A stretch of 64,000 nucleotides of DNA from Drosophila miranda (lineage: Eukaryota > Arthropoda > Insecta > Diptera > Drosophilidae): contig NC_046673.1 of the NCBI RefSeq assembly GCF_003369915.1, positions 6,928,001-6,992,000 on the forward strand, given 5' to 3'. How positions within the stretch are numbered: the first letter of the stretch is position 1; every line of letters begins with the position of its first letter. The notes below the pieces were generated by a model. That model was given only the letters and a program-made list of their open reading frames with translations, ran no database searches and had not been told where the DNA came from. The position numbers and the translations under genes were made by a program. Shown here piece after piece: positions 46,901 to 58,689 of this stretch.

Positions 46901-49900
46901 AAATAAAACTATCGGATATACTGGATTTCCCTCAAGATTACGAAAAGAGGCCTTGTGTGTATTCTTGAAATTTTCAATACTATTTTTCAAATATTTCAAC
47001 CCAAATCGTTGCCAATCGGTGAGACTGGGGAATATCGAGAACTAGAACAGTTTTGAAATGATTTTTCAGCCACCAATTGAAATATTAAATTTAATTTTAA
47101 TCACTTAATTTAATTATATTTCAAACAAATTTTAAAAGAGAGAGAACGGTATATTTGTGCTGCTGCCTCGTTTATTCATTGCTTAATCGTGATCAGGAAA
47201 AATAGATGCCCCCAAAAAAAAAAGAAACAAAAACTAAAAACTGTTCAAATCGCATGCTATGCAAATACAAAAAAAAAAATTGTTGAAAATATTTAAATAA
47301 ATGCATACCTACCGCAGGGTACGGGCATGCAGAGTATTGTATATTTAATAAGTGCAAAAAGTCCAGAAACAACAAATATTAAAACAAAAAAAAGGAGTAA
47401 TTATTTATTGATTAAAAATTGTTTTACGGACAACAACAACAACGGCAACAAAAATGTGGAGCAAACCAAATGCAATCTATTTACAAACAAAAGCAAAAAA
47501 TAAAAAAATATATAAAAAAAATAAACAAGGAAAAGGCAAAAGCAATGTAAAACGGGGAAAGCAAGAGCATAATTCATACAGAGAATAGAGTTGAAAACAT
47601 ATACTATATAGTATATATAAACACACACATACTATATGTTTATATATACAAATATCCAACAAAAACAAAACTATTAAACATTTTTAAGAAGATTGCAAAA
47701 AAAGAAAAAATTTGAAATTAAAAAAAAAAAATACGGCAGAAAAATATATGTATTTTTCGATGTAAGCTGTTTGTTAGCGAAAGATATGAAAGAGAGAAGA
47801 GTGCGACGTTACCAGAAAGGCCACTCGACGCAAGCGAGACGGCAATAGCAGCTAATCATTTCCAAAGAAAATCGAAAAATCGAAAAACAAGCAAGGCGGT
47901 TCATGAGACATAAATTAAAACAAGAATACAAAAACAAATAATGTTCTATTTGATGTTGCAAATGAGAAAAATAAATATAAAACATGCTATGTGAAAAAAA
48001 CCAACCAGTTGAAACGTTTTTGTCGAGGCACACACCGGGAGCCGTTGAGATTCCGTTGAGATTTAGATGGACATGGGACATGTATATTGACTGGAGTCCT
48101 GCATTCGGTGGGATTCCGGGACTCCGAGAGAATCAGCGATTATTCAGTTTTCTCATAACTTCGAATAAAGCGAATGAATCACCTCATTTATACTGTATTA
48201 GATGTTTTTTCTCGCTCACACTCTACTTGATTTTCTGGTAGAGAGAACGAGAAAGCAACACACAAATTTGCTTCGCCCTCTTAGTTCTTGATTACTGATT
48301 CGGGGTGGTTCGAGTCCGACTGAAGGAAGGATTCGTAGTGATCGAACGCATCAAAGGGGAATGAGTATAGCTTTGATTTTATAAATACTGTGGATTGGGA
48401 TTGGGAAACGCTGCCTTCTCTGGCACTGTACTCTTTGAGTACCCAGTACCCAGTATGAAGATTATAATCTATTCTTTTTACTATTATGGTTTAATTTTCT
48501 CTCGAGAGTATTTGACACTCGGGGAAACACATTTCCCTTTCAGCCCACTTTTTGCGAAACTGAAATTAAGAACAAGCCTGTAGAAATTTTGTGTATATTT
48601 GTTAGAGTGGGGCTATGGCTCTCTGGGGTATTAAATCAGTGTCTGGAAAATAAACACCAATGCGGGGATGAGGTCCAGAGGGGAAAAAACCCAACGTACC
48701 TGTGGAGATAATGTTTTTTATCCCCAATCGGCCGACTAATTATTTCGAATCAAATAAAACTCGGCGCAGAAATAAAATTACGATATGTTCTTTAATGCGT
48801 GACATCCAAATTGCAAGTGTGGCTTGCCTGCCCTTTACATTGCCGCTCCGATCGCTAAGCGCAGCTTCGCTCGGCCGACGTCGGTAGGCAGACGCAAAGC
48901 GGAGATAGCGAAGAGCGAGCTGGCAGAGAGCGTTTAGCAGGGCAAGCAAGCGCAGAGCCTTAACAAACAAATGAGTGACATAGACATAAGTAACAAACAA
49001 AATAAGCGGCTGAGGGCCAAGAATTAGGTGCTATTTGGCAAGCAGCTAATCGGCTGGGTTCTGCTCCGAACAGTACCATTAAATTGATGACACCATACGG
49101 CGGGTGGGTGAGTAATGCCCCCTTTGCAGCCCCAGGGGAGTGCACAACTGTTTTTTTTATTTTTGTTTGGATCGGTGGGCGTCAGACATTGCGCTTTATA
49201 GATATCAGAGCTTGTAGCATTGCTTGATCTGATGGAAGTGCATAGGCATAGGTCCCTACAAAGTCCACTCTAGATTTTTCAACGAAATTTTATCAAACAG
49301 ATAAGAAATAATGATTTTTGAATTATATATGGTAATATGTATATAGGTACCATAATCTATTCACATCAGATCAACAGATATAGATGGTTTGTCTCTTTAC
49401 ACGAAACTTTGTATCTCGGCTTAAAGATATTTTGGGAATCATCTGTGATGCCATGAAAACGATTGCTAGTACGTATAATTTAGCTAAAATTCAGCTAAAA
49501 ACTATATCTATGATTGCCCTTGCCATTACCACTTAGGATTCCGAAGAAAGCACTTTCGGGGTTTTCGATTATCTAAATTTAAAATCTTTGCTCTCTGTAT
49601 TTCTGTACTGGTTTTTATTACAAGGCTTGAGTGTACTGGGATTTTATATTGTTTTTTGGCTTGAGCAATTTTGAGTGTGTTTTATATCCCAAATACCGTG
49701 AGAGGAAAATGTGAAAAAATTCTTCTATACATAGGATGTGTTCCAATCTTTCCTGCTCCATTTCACAGCATCTACAGGAGTGTATCTCCTACCAGTTTCA
49801 ATTTCTTGCAGTGACAGTGCGATGTTCTTCAATGGCTTTCAAGGGATCATAGCCACAGTCAGTATTTCTTAATTCCTGCCTGCATATATGTATTTCATAA

Positions 49901-50240
49901 GAAATTACAGTGCTGAAAGAATCTTTCCAATGTGTAATGTTTTTTTTATTATTGACCTACTTTGATAACGAGCATATCATGCAATCATGCAGGCATTCAA
50001 ATTGTGAAAACCCGGCACATGTGGCTCGGAGAAGTCGCCAAGCGAAATCCACTGGCTCTATGTGGTTTCAGTCTCTCTCTCTCTCTCGTTTGCTTTCCCT
50101 AGCACCTTTCTATAGCTTACAGTCGATCTCGATGTCTTAATCTCTAATCCTCGATCGCTTGCTAGTAGCTGATCAGTCATCTTTTGGTCATTACATATGA
50201 ACCTTAAATAGAACCCATTTGATAGCATAATCAGCATGTA
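43906..50240. other. rdgB 3' region and AT-rich spacer
   Basis: 6.3 kb of AT-rich DNA without a recognisable gene. Many A-homopolymers (45050-45070, 45121-45133, 47266-47278), TATA-type tracts (44100-44130, 44650-44661) and several AATAAA signals. Much of it may be a long rdgB 3' UTR. An imperfect long inverted repeat at 48821-48952 is the only clear structure. Confidence 0.5.
48821..48952. repeat. imperfect inverted repeat, GC-rich
   Basis: Arms GGCTTGCCTGCCCT (48821-48834) and AGCAGGGCAAGCAAGC (48937-48952) are near-complementary, and the inside has further pairing such as GCTTCGCTC with GAGCGAAGAGC-type segments. The block is GC-rich within AT-rich DNA. Function unknown. Confidence 0.45.
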
Positions 50241-50248
50241 CCGCAGTG

Positions 50249-50416
50249 TATATAAATCATGCCCAGAGCTCAGTGTTTGACTAATCAATTCAGACACTAA
50301 TGGCGGAGTCTGTGGCTGGAAAAGCAAAACAAGTTCCAGAGATTGATTCCGACAGCTATACTAGAAGCAAAAAGCCAGCGCCGCACTGGCACTTTAGCCT
50401 CATGAAAACCGATTAA
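50249..50416 (+). CDS. possible small gene, 38 residues, with TATA box
   Basis: TATATAAAT at 50249-50257 is followed by TCAGT (50270-50274), an initiator match but somewhat close. An ATG at 50300 then opens a 39-codon frame ending TAA at 50416. The peptide (MAESVAGKAKQVPEIDSDSY and 18 more residues, ending HWHFSLMKTD) is hydrophilic, with no signal peptide, and unlike a random AT-rich translation. It lies between rdgB and cathepsin B, convergent with cathepsin B. I do not recognise a family. It could be a real small gene, a first exon, or chance. Confidence 0.33.
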
Positions 50417-50640
50417 GAGGTTGGAGGCAATGCTCCATAATCATACAATACATTTACATTAGAATACTTTATTATCAATCAGGTTTTTGTAGTTTAATAT
50501 TATTATTGAACTACAATTGTCATTGCGCAGCCTTTCGAGGGGATACGCACGGATTTTCGCTTTGAATAGAATCGGTATTGGTGGTATTGGGGGATACAAC
50601 TGATATAGAACGGAAAACTGGAAATTGATTAAGCATTTGC

Positions 50641-51995
50641 CTATAATTTGGGCAGACCAGCCGATATGGAGCTCTCGATGCCGCAATGATCCTGGCCGCG
50701 GAGAATACGGAAGAAACCGTTGTCGCCCCAGTCGGTGTTCCACGAGTTGCCAATCAGCCAGTAGGGCACCTTGGACTCACCCCAAACGCCCCAGCCAAGG
50801 ATGCGTATGGCATGGCCGCCCAGCTCCTTGCCATGCTCATGCTGATACACGCCGCTCTTGTACAGAATCAGATCTTCGTAGACGGTAAAGGCTCCCTCGA
50901 CGGGGCCATTGGTCATGATCTCCTGCTGAATTTCGGCCACATTTCTGCGCACCGAATACGACTTGGAGCCGAAGTTCTTGTCCTTGGCATACTCCACGCT
51001 GTAGCTGGTCTGGCACTTGTGCTGGCAGCTTGGCGTATTGTCATGAGAGCAGGGCGGACGAGTGCCGTTCACATGATGTTCACACGGTGCTATCTCGTAC
51101 GGCCGGCAGCCCTACAATTAATAGAATTGACAAATACATTTCAAGCGGGGAAACGAGAGGACAAGATGAAATGAGCACAAACCTGAGTGGAGCCATAGGG
51201 TCCGCCACTGACGATACCCTTGCGCGTCCAGTAGCTCCAAGCGGCGCCAGGGAAGCCGCCATTGCAGCCAAAGCCGCAGATGTGGCAGCAGGACACCAAA
51301 TCATCGGCCGAGAAGTGAAAGTTCACTTTGCCTTTGGAATGAATGCACACCTTTAAAAAAACAAGATAGCGAATTCAGCAAAAGGGGTGCAAACAAAGAG
51401 TCGAGAAGCAGCAGCAGCAGCAGCAGAGCGCAACACAAAAAGCCGACTATCGAATCGATAAGCGTATGGTCAGGGTATCAGATAAGCAACCACCACCACC
51501 TGCCGCCGCCTGCGTTACAGTCTCTTGTCTGCCTGTACGCGACTTACGCGATCCGACATGGCTTCAACGGCGCCAAAGGCCCAGCAGGAGCCACACGAGC
51601 CCTGGTCACGAATCTCCCCAATAGTGGGGCAATTTGGCCAGGCCTTTCGGGCATCAAACTCCTCAGGAATATCAACGCCATCGTCCGCATAGAGATCGCC
51701 CAAAACAATACGCTTCTCGGGCAAAGCAAACTTGTGGGCATCGGGATGCACGCCCATCAGGCCTCGGATGTACTCCTCCGACACGGATTCTTTAAAATTA
51801 CGGCCAACCTGTAGGGTAAATAACACGATTACTAGTGCCACACGTCACAAAGGAAAAATCTGGCGTTTTGCGTCTTACCTGCCAAGTCGTTGCCTTGCTG
51901 CGTACCAGCTCGATGAATTCATCGGATAGCATGGAAGGCCCCTCCGTGGCGGAGACAGCCACCGCCATGGTCATGGCCAAAAGCAGAAGATTCAT
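50641..51995 (-). CDS. CtsB: cathepsin B (papain-family cysteine protease)
   Basis: Lysosomal cysteine protease, clan CA family C1. Exons 51879-51995, 51548-51808, 51183-51350 and 50641-51111, all phase 0, give 338 residues, the usual size. Signal peptide [16 protein letters not shown], then a short propeptide with the cathepsin B type [15 protein letters not shown]. Mature part: [27 protein letters not shown] with nucleophile C114. The occluding loop [12 protein letters not shown] has both histidines (H194, H195) needed for carboxydipeptidase action. Catalytic H282 is in [12 protein letters not shown] and N304 in [10 protein letters not shown]. Nothing is missing. A dispersed repeat with DRE-like and TCACAC sites lies about 220-240 bases upstream of the ATG. 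Confidence 0.96.
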
Positions 51996-52199
51996 TTTTC
52001 TGCTTTATTCCCAGCGAAAATGACGCTGACAAAGCAAAATTTCACACACAAAAGAGAACGAAAAAATTGGAAAATGACGCCGCGGATTAGGTGATTGACT
52101 CTGATAATACTGGCAGAGCCGGTCGCATCAGCAGCCTGCAGGGTTTCTTGAAAACTGTGTGAAAATCAGTTGAAAACTGAGTCTTTATGGTCTGTTTTT

Positions 52200-52640
52200 G
52201 TTCAATTTTTTTTGGTGTGACGCGAACTTATCGATAGAATATACCGCCAGACCCTCAGAAATATCGAGTTTAGTACACTTAAGTCTCTATTTAAACAGTT
52301 CCACGACTTGATTTAGATGGCGGGAAATATTACTGATTGTAAATTCTTCTTGTAGATCCATGCCATCTTTCCTCTGAACTTAAAAATAAACCACGACAAA
52401 ACAAATGATTAAATTTATTTTTTTCGGTGTAATATTAACATACCCATTAATTGTTATCCGTCAAGGATTGGAAATTTGGTGCGTTTTGATATTCCGTCTA
52501 ATGTTACTAGCTAACTAGAACCCTCAGCCCTGCCCCCAAGCTCTTATCCGATTGACAAATCACTTTCCCACAAGACTGATACATTTTAAAGACGCCTTTT
52601 ATTGTATTGTGCATTAAAAAAGGTTTAAACAAAAAATATC
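52200..52640 (+). mobile_element. copy D of the inverted-repeat element, upstream of cathepsin B
   Basis: AATATACCGCCAGACCCTCAG at 52235-52255 is the family end. Outside it, read on the minus strand, are TATCGATA and then GCGTCACACC, the DRE-like plus Motif 1-like tail, pointing towards cathepsin B. Inner blocks match copies A and B (tgtaaattcttcttgtagat; attgacaaatcactttccc; ggtttaaacaa). Confidence 0.5.
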
Positions 52641-52954
52641 TACAAAAATGTAAATTGTGTACATGGTCTCTACACGGTAACTACATGTTTGGTACATATG
52701 AACAACCTTTTTATGGAGTATGGACATTTGTATACCCTACTTCATTAATTTAATATTAAGATACTGTTATCCAAACTGTTTTTAAAACGTAATTAATAAA
52801 TACATTTTCTTAGATTGATGTGTTAGACATATTCATGCATATTATTAGTGTCTTTTATATATATGTACATATCTCGATACCGATACCTATTCTTGGTTTC
52901 TATTAACAATGGAATTAATTGGTACTTTAAACTTACTTAAATTCTAAGATATCC

Positions 52955-53614
52955 CTACACGTAGGGATTCCAATTACTGCCATCCTCCGGCTTGAGATTA
53001 TTGGTAATCAGCAAAATGACATCAATGATCCACCAGACACCCACACCGCCCATTGTCAGCAGTTTGCCCACAGCCGTGCCTGTCTGTCCCAGGCAGAAGC
53101 GATCCATGCCAAGGAATCCCAGCAGCATGCTGTAGATGAGCGTAGTGACGAAATAGTGATCAGTGTAGCGGACACAGGGCACACCCTCGCGGAAGAAGGT
53201 GCGGTCGCCGTAGCAATCGATGTCCGAGTAGACGGTGCACTGGACCTTCGTGTGCTCCACAGCTTCGTAGGAGGAGCCGCCGAAGCGCAGGCAGCCGTAG
53301 CCCTTCTCTATCCTGGCTGTGATATTGTCCCTATGATCTATGGGATCCTTGCACTCGAGAAAGTCACGGGGTAGAAAGGAGCACATCACATTCGGCCCCA
53401 ATGGGTGGAATGCCGAGTTTGAGCTGGAGGACGACGATCCTGATGAGGAGCTAGAGCCAAGTTGGGCCTGTACGGGGACCACTGACTGCACGGCCGTGCC
53501 GGAGACCACCGTTTGCGGCTGTTCCTTGTCGCTGCGTGCCTGTATGGCGTCGGTGGTTTGATTTGTTATTAGAAACGAGACCAAAATCCCGTATAAAACA
53601 ACTCTGTCCTGCAT
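52955..53614 (-). CDS. amrt: amaretto, TM2 domain-containing protein (TM2D2)
   Basis: Membrane protein of the TM2D trio, linked in flies to Notch signalling and gamma-secretase-related functions. Single exon, 219 residues from the ATG at 53614, followed by a signal peptide (RVVLYGILVSFLI). The ectodomain has paired cysteines (CSFLPRDFLECKDPIDH; GYGCLRFGG; VQCTVYSDIDC). Then come two membrane helices joined by the DRF motif (GFLGMDRFCLGQTGTAVGK) and the tail DGSNWNPYV. The block HYFVTTLIYSMLLGFLGMDRF resembles TM2D2 rather than TM2D1 or TM2D3. A Ser-rich low-complexity patch lies at about residues 55-70. Confidence 0.93.
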   Translation of the reverse strand: MQDRVVLYGILVSFLITNQTTDAIQARSDKEQPQTVVSGTAVQSVVPVQAQLGSSSSSGSSSSSSNSAFHPLGPNVMCSFLPRDFLECKDPIDHRDNITARIEKGYGCLRFGGSSYEAVEHTKVQCTVYSDIDCYGDRTFFREGVPCVRYTDHYFVTTLIYSMLLGFLGMDRFCLGQTGTAVGKLLTMGGVGVWWIIDVILLITNNLKPEDGSNWNPYV

Positions 53615-54980
53615 CTTGTCCACGCGGGTTTTGAAAGGTTGAAGTTGCCAAGTCAAATTGTCGTTTGGTGCAGCTAACTAACGTTTCTTTTATAGTTATA
53701 AATATGTTTTTTAATAAAGATAGTAAAGATGAATTTGTAGTTTGTTCAAAAAGTCTAGTGATGAGTGTTCTAATTTGCAATCAGCTGTGCAATGCGGCGG
53801 GTACTGCCACATCGCTGTACTTGGCAAAAAACTCCCACCGTATTTAACGAGCGCTGTGCGATGTATCGTAGGTGTGGTATCGATATATTTGAATCACGAT
53901 TTGAACCAGTAGTCGCACTTACCCAGCAAAAAAATTGTACCTTAAACTTTAAAGTTAAAGTAAATAAAATTATTTTATTCATTATTGTTGGCACTGCTTT
54001 CGGATCTAGCGTATAACAAACTGATTTGGTCAAGCTATCATAGTGTCTTTAAGGACACAATAGACACCACACACAATAATACATAAATAAGACAAAAAAT
54101 ATGGTTTTATATACCATATACCACACATATATTTATTATATCATGTATTATTTTCCCAGCAGCAGCAGAACAGAAAATACGACAACCGTAGGACTTAAAT
54201 CATCGTGATACTTTGGATGAACTTTCAAGAAAATCGCTCGTGATACCAATGGAAAACTCGACGTTGCGATTCAAAATTTGCGTATCTCGCAAAAGCAGAA
54301 AAAGTAACAGCTTTTATTTCAATAAAAAAAAGAACATTTGCCATATTTCGATCGAAAACACACACCCAACACATGTGATTGAAACAATGATTGAAAATTG
54401 TATTGAATGGTTTCCAATATAATTGGAATATTGCATATCATATATCCATATAAACTTATTTTTTTCTGTGGTTGGGGTACCCTTTTACACAGGGTTAAAT
54501 ATGTCGCATATTAACGAAGCCAGTTTGAAAATCAACCAACCAATGAAAATCGTCAAAAATGTTCGACAAACCGATATATCTATAAAAAAAAAAAAATGCA
54601 TTTGCTGCTACGTAAAAATTATTACGCAACCACTTACGTTTTCTTACGTGTTATGTTGCTGGCAGCATTCAATTTGTATGAGGCAGACTCATGTGCCGTG
54701 AAATCAAGCAGCATTGTTCCCCAACATTGCGCGGATTGAGCAACATTTTGCATACCCTGGGAAATGGATTTTATGGAACTGAGAAAATTTTTGTCATCTA
54801 ATGCACCAATATAGGCTAAAACTATTCAGTCTCTGTTCAAAAGGTATTTCAACGTTATTTTGAAGGTTTTGGTCTTCTTACAGAAACCAAGAATGGGTAT
54901 CGGGATCGAGATATATTTACAAGACCCTAATCATATGCATTAATATGTCTAAAACATAACAATCTGAGATAGTTTTTTAA
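53615..54980. other. spacer right of amaretto
   Basis: AT-rich, no recognisable gene. It includes the presumed amaretto promoter; an ATCGATAT at about 53879 is DRE-like. Confidence 0.5.
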
Positions 54981-54984
54981 CTAA

Positions 54985-55790
54985 TTACGTTTTAAAACAG
55001 TTTCTTCATATATTAACCAAATAGGGTATACCTATGCCCAAACTCCGATTGACGTGACATTCCATACTCACGTTACCATTGTTTTTTGTTGACCTTTTTT
55101 GTTTAAACCTTGTTTTCAACACTATACAATAAAAGGGAGTACTTAAAAGTAGTCAATCAGGTAGAAAATTTATTCATTAATGGCCTAAAATTATGTTGGT
55201 AGAGCTAAAGGTTTTAGTTAGTCAGAATTATTCAACGGAATAAAGAAATTGAGCAATGGGAACGATTTTTCTCTTACGTTTTATTACTTTTTATTACGTT
55301 TCATTTGTTTGACCATTCTCGCTAAAACCTTTTTTTACGCAAAATCCAACAAAAGCAAGTATTAAAAATAAGCCAGTTAAGTAGAAAATTGATTCATTAA
55401 TCGTATTAAATTATGTGGGGATAGATAAAGGCCCGGTTGACAACATTTAAATCCTTGTCGCTCACATTCAAAAAAGTTCGATTTGGCGCGCACCACTCGG
55501 TATATTTTTCAAATGAGACCATATATTTCGGTGCTGTTCTGAGGGTCATACTGTAGAAATACTGGTTTTCGCCGCGCTCCCATGTGGTGTTTTTTAGTGC
55601 TAAATGGTATTTTTGTCATTTATTAATTTCATTTTCAATGCTATATAGAAATCCAATAAATGCAAGTATTTCGAATACGCCAATCATGTATAGAATGGAT
55701 TCATCAATCGTACAAAATTGAGTGGGCATGGGTAAATGTTCTATATAGATATTATTATTCAACGGAACAAAGAATTGGTCGTTTTTTGAA
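54985..55790. mobile_element. copies E/F of the inverted-repeat element (nested or adjacent, partial)
   Basis: 55020-55260 matches the interior of copy C (gggtatac..cccaaactccgattg; gggagtact.aaaagtag; gttagtcagaattattcaacgg). The right terminus at 55497-55555 carries GGTATATTTTTCAAATGAGAC and CTGAGGGTCATACTG. A further interior unit follows at 55640-55770. Just before the terminus, 55445-55495 shares a block (aaatcctt..cgctca...ttggcgc.caccac) with the repeated segment at 60005-60063. Confidence 0.55.
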
Positions 55791-56227
55791 TCGAATTTGA
55801 GTTCGCTGCAGTTCGCTTTAGCAACAATGAGTCCCATTCCATACACAATGTTGCGGCAACATTTCCTTGAAAACCGTATTTTAGTCAAAATAAAATACAT
55901 AAAGGTAATTAAAAGGAGCAATCTTGTAAAAAATGTATTTATCTATGCGATAAAGCTAAGTGGGAAAATCTATATAGCTTGGCAATACCCGATTCGCCGC
56001 AGTTTCGCTTTAGTAACAATGAGTCCCATTCCATACACAAACATGTTGCTAATTCCATGCACACATACCCTGGGGGAAATGAATGTTATAGAATTGTGAA
56101 TACGTTTGTCTTCCAAGGCTCAGTAGGTATCAGGATCGACATAAATATATGCAAGATACTAATAAGGTACTTGAATATGTCTAAAGAATAAATAAATTAC
56201 GTTTGATCTTCATACAAAATTAGCGAA

Positions 56228-56785
56228 ATAGGGTGTACAAAGGCTATACACGCATCACGTCTTCAAATACCAGCAACATTGCGACTCTTTTTTTTGTTGA
56301 ACTTTTTCGTTTAACCCTGTTTTCACAATAAATACAATAAAAGCAAGGATTAAAAACTATCCAATCTTGTAGAAAACTTATTCATCAATGGGATAAAACT
56401 ATGTGGGCATTGCTGAGAGATTTAGTTAGTCAGCATTATTCAATGGAATATCAAAATTGAGCAATTTCCTTTTTCGTTTGTTTTGATTGCCCTATTTCGC
56501 TACTTGTTTTTTGTTCGACTTATTTCGCTAAAACCTCTTTTTACGCAAAATTCAATAAAAGCAAGTGTTTAAAATAAACCAGTCAAGTTGAGAATAGTTT
56601 AATTAATCGGATAAAATGATTCGGGCATAAATAAATGTGCTATATAGCTAGTAATATTCCACGGAAGTTTAAAAACGAGGAATATGTAAAATAGAACATG
56701 AATTCGTCAGTACAATTACGGTATATTTTTCAAATGAGACGGTATATTTTGGTATATTTCTGAGGGTCGGACGGTATATTTTATC
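56228..56785. mobile_element. copy G of the inverted-repeat element, directly before the tan fragment
   Basis: Interior units match copy C (aatcttgtagaaaacttattcatcaat; ccagtcaagttgagaatag; agctagtaatattccacgg). The right end is nearly identical to copy C: GGTATATTTCTGAGGGTCGG then ACGGTATATTTTATCGA. The tail beyond (TATCGAAAAG...GGTACTGCTGTTTG) resembles the MED20 promoter tail with a damaged Motif 1. The first visible tan exon begins 140 bases later. Confidence 0.6.
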
Positions 56786-56925
56786 GAAAAGTCCAGTAAA
56801 GAACGGTACTGCTGTTTGAAAAATTTCAGCTGTATATCTTATAAATAAAGAGATTAGCAGACGTACATGGTTATATTTTAATATATATATTTAATTTTGT
56901 TTTTAAAACGTTTATCATATTTCAG

Positions 56926-58071
56926 CTCTTTCTGCTGCACCTTGACGACATCCTGCCGCAGGCGTTGAAGCTACAGCCGCGCAACAATAACCAGCCGACT
57001 GGCTGCTCCACAATCATTGTCAACCAAAAGAATTGCGTAGGTAAAGCCTAGAGGAGCCCCAGAAGATTGCTTTAATACAGTGCAACGTCTCGTTTATAGC
57101 GACTGTTGGGTCACACCGAGGATGCCCTGACGGAATCCCTCAATCATTACTATTTTGTTGACGCGCACATCATCAGCGACAAGCCGCAGGGCAAATACAA
57201 TGTCAAGGAGGAGCACTTTATGTCCCTGTGCTATGCCGGACACTTGCCCGGCTACACCATGAATCAGAATTATCATGGCCTGGTCTTCAGCATCAATACG
57301 ATCAGTGCGGAGCTGTTGCGCAGTGGCAAGACACGTGAGTGTACTTCCCATTTCCCTTTCGATGGGATAAGACCCCTTTAATGAGGGTTGGCTTTAATGC
57401 TTTTTAGCGAGACACTTCTTGACACGAGCCCTGCTGGCCACCAGCAATGTGGACGATGCTTTTAGGGTGCTCAAGGACGCAGGTGTGGGAGCAGCCGATG
57501 CCTGCTCCATTAACTTTACCTTCTTGGCGTGAGTATCAAAGGGACTTTGGTCAACGGTCAACAGTCTGCAGTTTTCTTGTTCCTTGATTTCACAGCGATC
57601 CCCGCCAGATGTTCTATAATGTGGAGATGGCGCCTTCGCCAGACCGTAAGAATGAGTCGCTTTTGAACATCAAGGAGATACCCTTGGGCAATCATAACTA
57701 CCATGTGAATCAGTGAGTACCAGAGATCTACCAGTAGTCATTAGCGCAGCTTGAGTAATTCTCGATTCGATCCTAGATTCGATCGCATACGCCAGGATCA
57801 GGCCAACGCTCTGATGGTCGACTCCAGCGTATCGCGAATGCAGGCGCTCGGCACCTACAAGCCGCCATCGAGCGAGCAGGATGTGCGCCATATGCTGGGC
57901 GATGTCTCTGGGGGAATGTATTGCGTGTGGCGCGAGAATGGCAGCTGTGATGAGGTGGTCAAAACCATTGCCGTTGGCATTTTCGATCTCACCGCTAGGA
58001 CCATGTCGCTCTATTCGGACAATCCCAGTCAGACGGAGCCTCACTGCAGGTTGCCTCTGCTCTTCAAGTAG
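56926..58071 (+). CDS. t: tan (NBAD/carcinine hydrolase), 5'-truncated or incompletely visible
   Basis: tan splits N-beta-alanyl dopamine to dopamine and beta-alanine in cuticle, and carcinine to histamine in photoreceptors. Five exons, 56926-57036, 57100-57334, 57408-57528, 57596-57712 and 57777-58071, read through without a stop for 292 residues to a normal C-terminus (HCRLPLLFK). Fly tan has about 387, so some 95 N-terminal residues and the start codon are missing. The first visible exon opens at an acceptor (tatttcag) and includes the self-cleavage and nucleophile site PTG/CSTIIVNQ. The whole catalytic beta chain is therefore present. No upstream exon was found in the 3 kb of repeats to the left. 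The first donor is the weak gtaggt. It may be a partial duplicate or a gene with distant 5' exons. Confidence 0.8.
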
Positions 58072-58320
58072 CTTTAATGCACACCCCCCGCCTCCCCCCT
58101 TTGTTGGACGCAGATTTTACTCGTATGTTTAATAAACATAATCAAATGGCAGTTTGAGCTTGATCCAAAATTTTGTTGGGTCGTTAGCTAATCTAAAACC
58201 TCTCACTCTTCAAAATAAAACTGTGAAATTTGAGTGAGCCAAGATGTTAGTACAGAGGGGCATGTGCATGTGGATAATTTCCCCACACATCCTTTGTGTG
58301 GTGTGATTCCAGGTGCCCAT

Positions 58321-58458
58321 CTACCTGGGGGCCATGGAGCCCCTGGTTAGCTGCAGCGAAAATGACAAAATGGGAATGTGCGGATCGTCGAGCTGGTCGA
58401 CGCTGAGTTCTTCAAACGGATTGTCGACTGGGTTGCGGGGCTGGATGGTGGGGAATTT
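58321..58458 (-). pseudogene. orphan 3'-terminal exon-like fragment
   Basis: On the minus strand an acceptor (tattcaacag) is followed by a 46-codon frame with coding character (KFPTIQPRNPVDNPFEELSV and so on, ending RGSMAPR and a stop). No partner exon is seen, and the family is not recognised. It may be a gene fragment like its neighbours. Confidence 0.3.
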
Positions 58459-58689
58459 CTGTTGAATAAATAATAATACGAGTAGTACCTAAAACAAATC
58501 CTTAAAGTGCACCAATATCGTTGCCTAGATTCTTAGTTTATTTGGCTCGTGCGTAGGCTCGTGTGTTAATGTCGTTTTATTGAATATGCTATGTTTTGTT
58601 TACCGAGAGTTTGATATGTATTACGTATCGTGTCCGAACAGGGGCAGTGCAGTGATCAAACTGCATAGCCAGGGCCCTTCTATGCTATG

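Noticed and set aside
48295-48325. tRNA-like T-loop GGTTCGAGTCC
   Set aside because: Flanking bases do not form the five-pair stem, and no D arm, anticodon arm or acceptor stem can be placed.
55797-56099. Plus frame with two near-identical ATMSPIPYT stretches
   Set aside because: Arises from a short local duplication (around 55799-55850 and 56000-56050) in repeat-rich DNA. No gene features.
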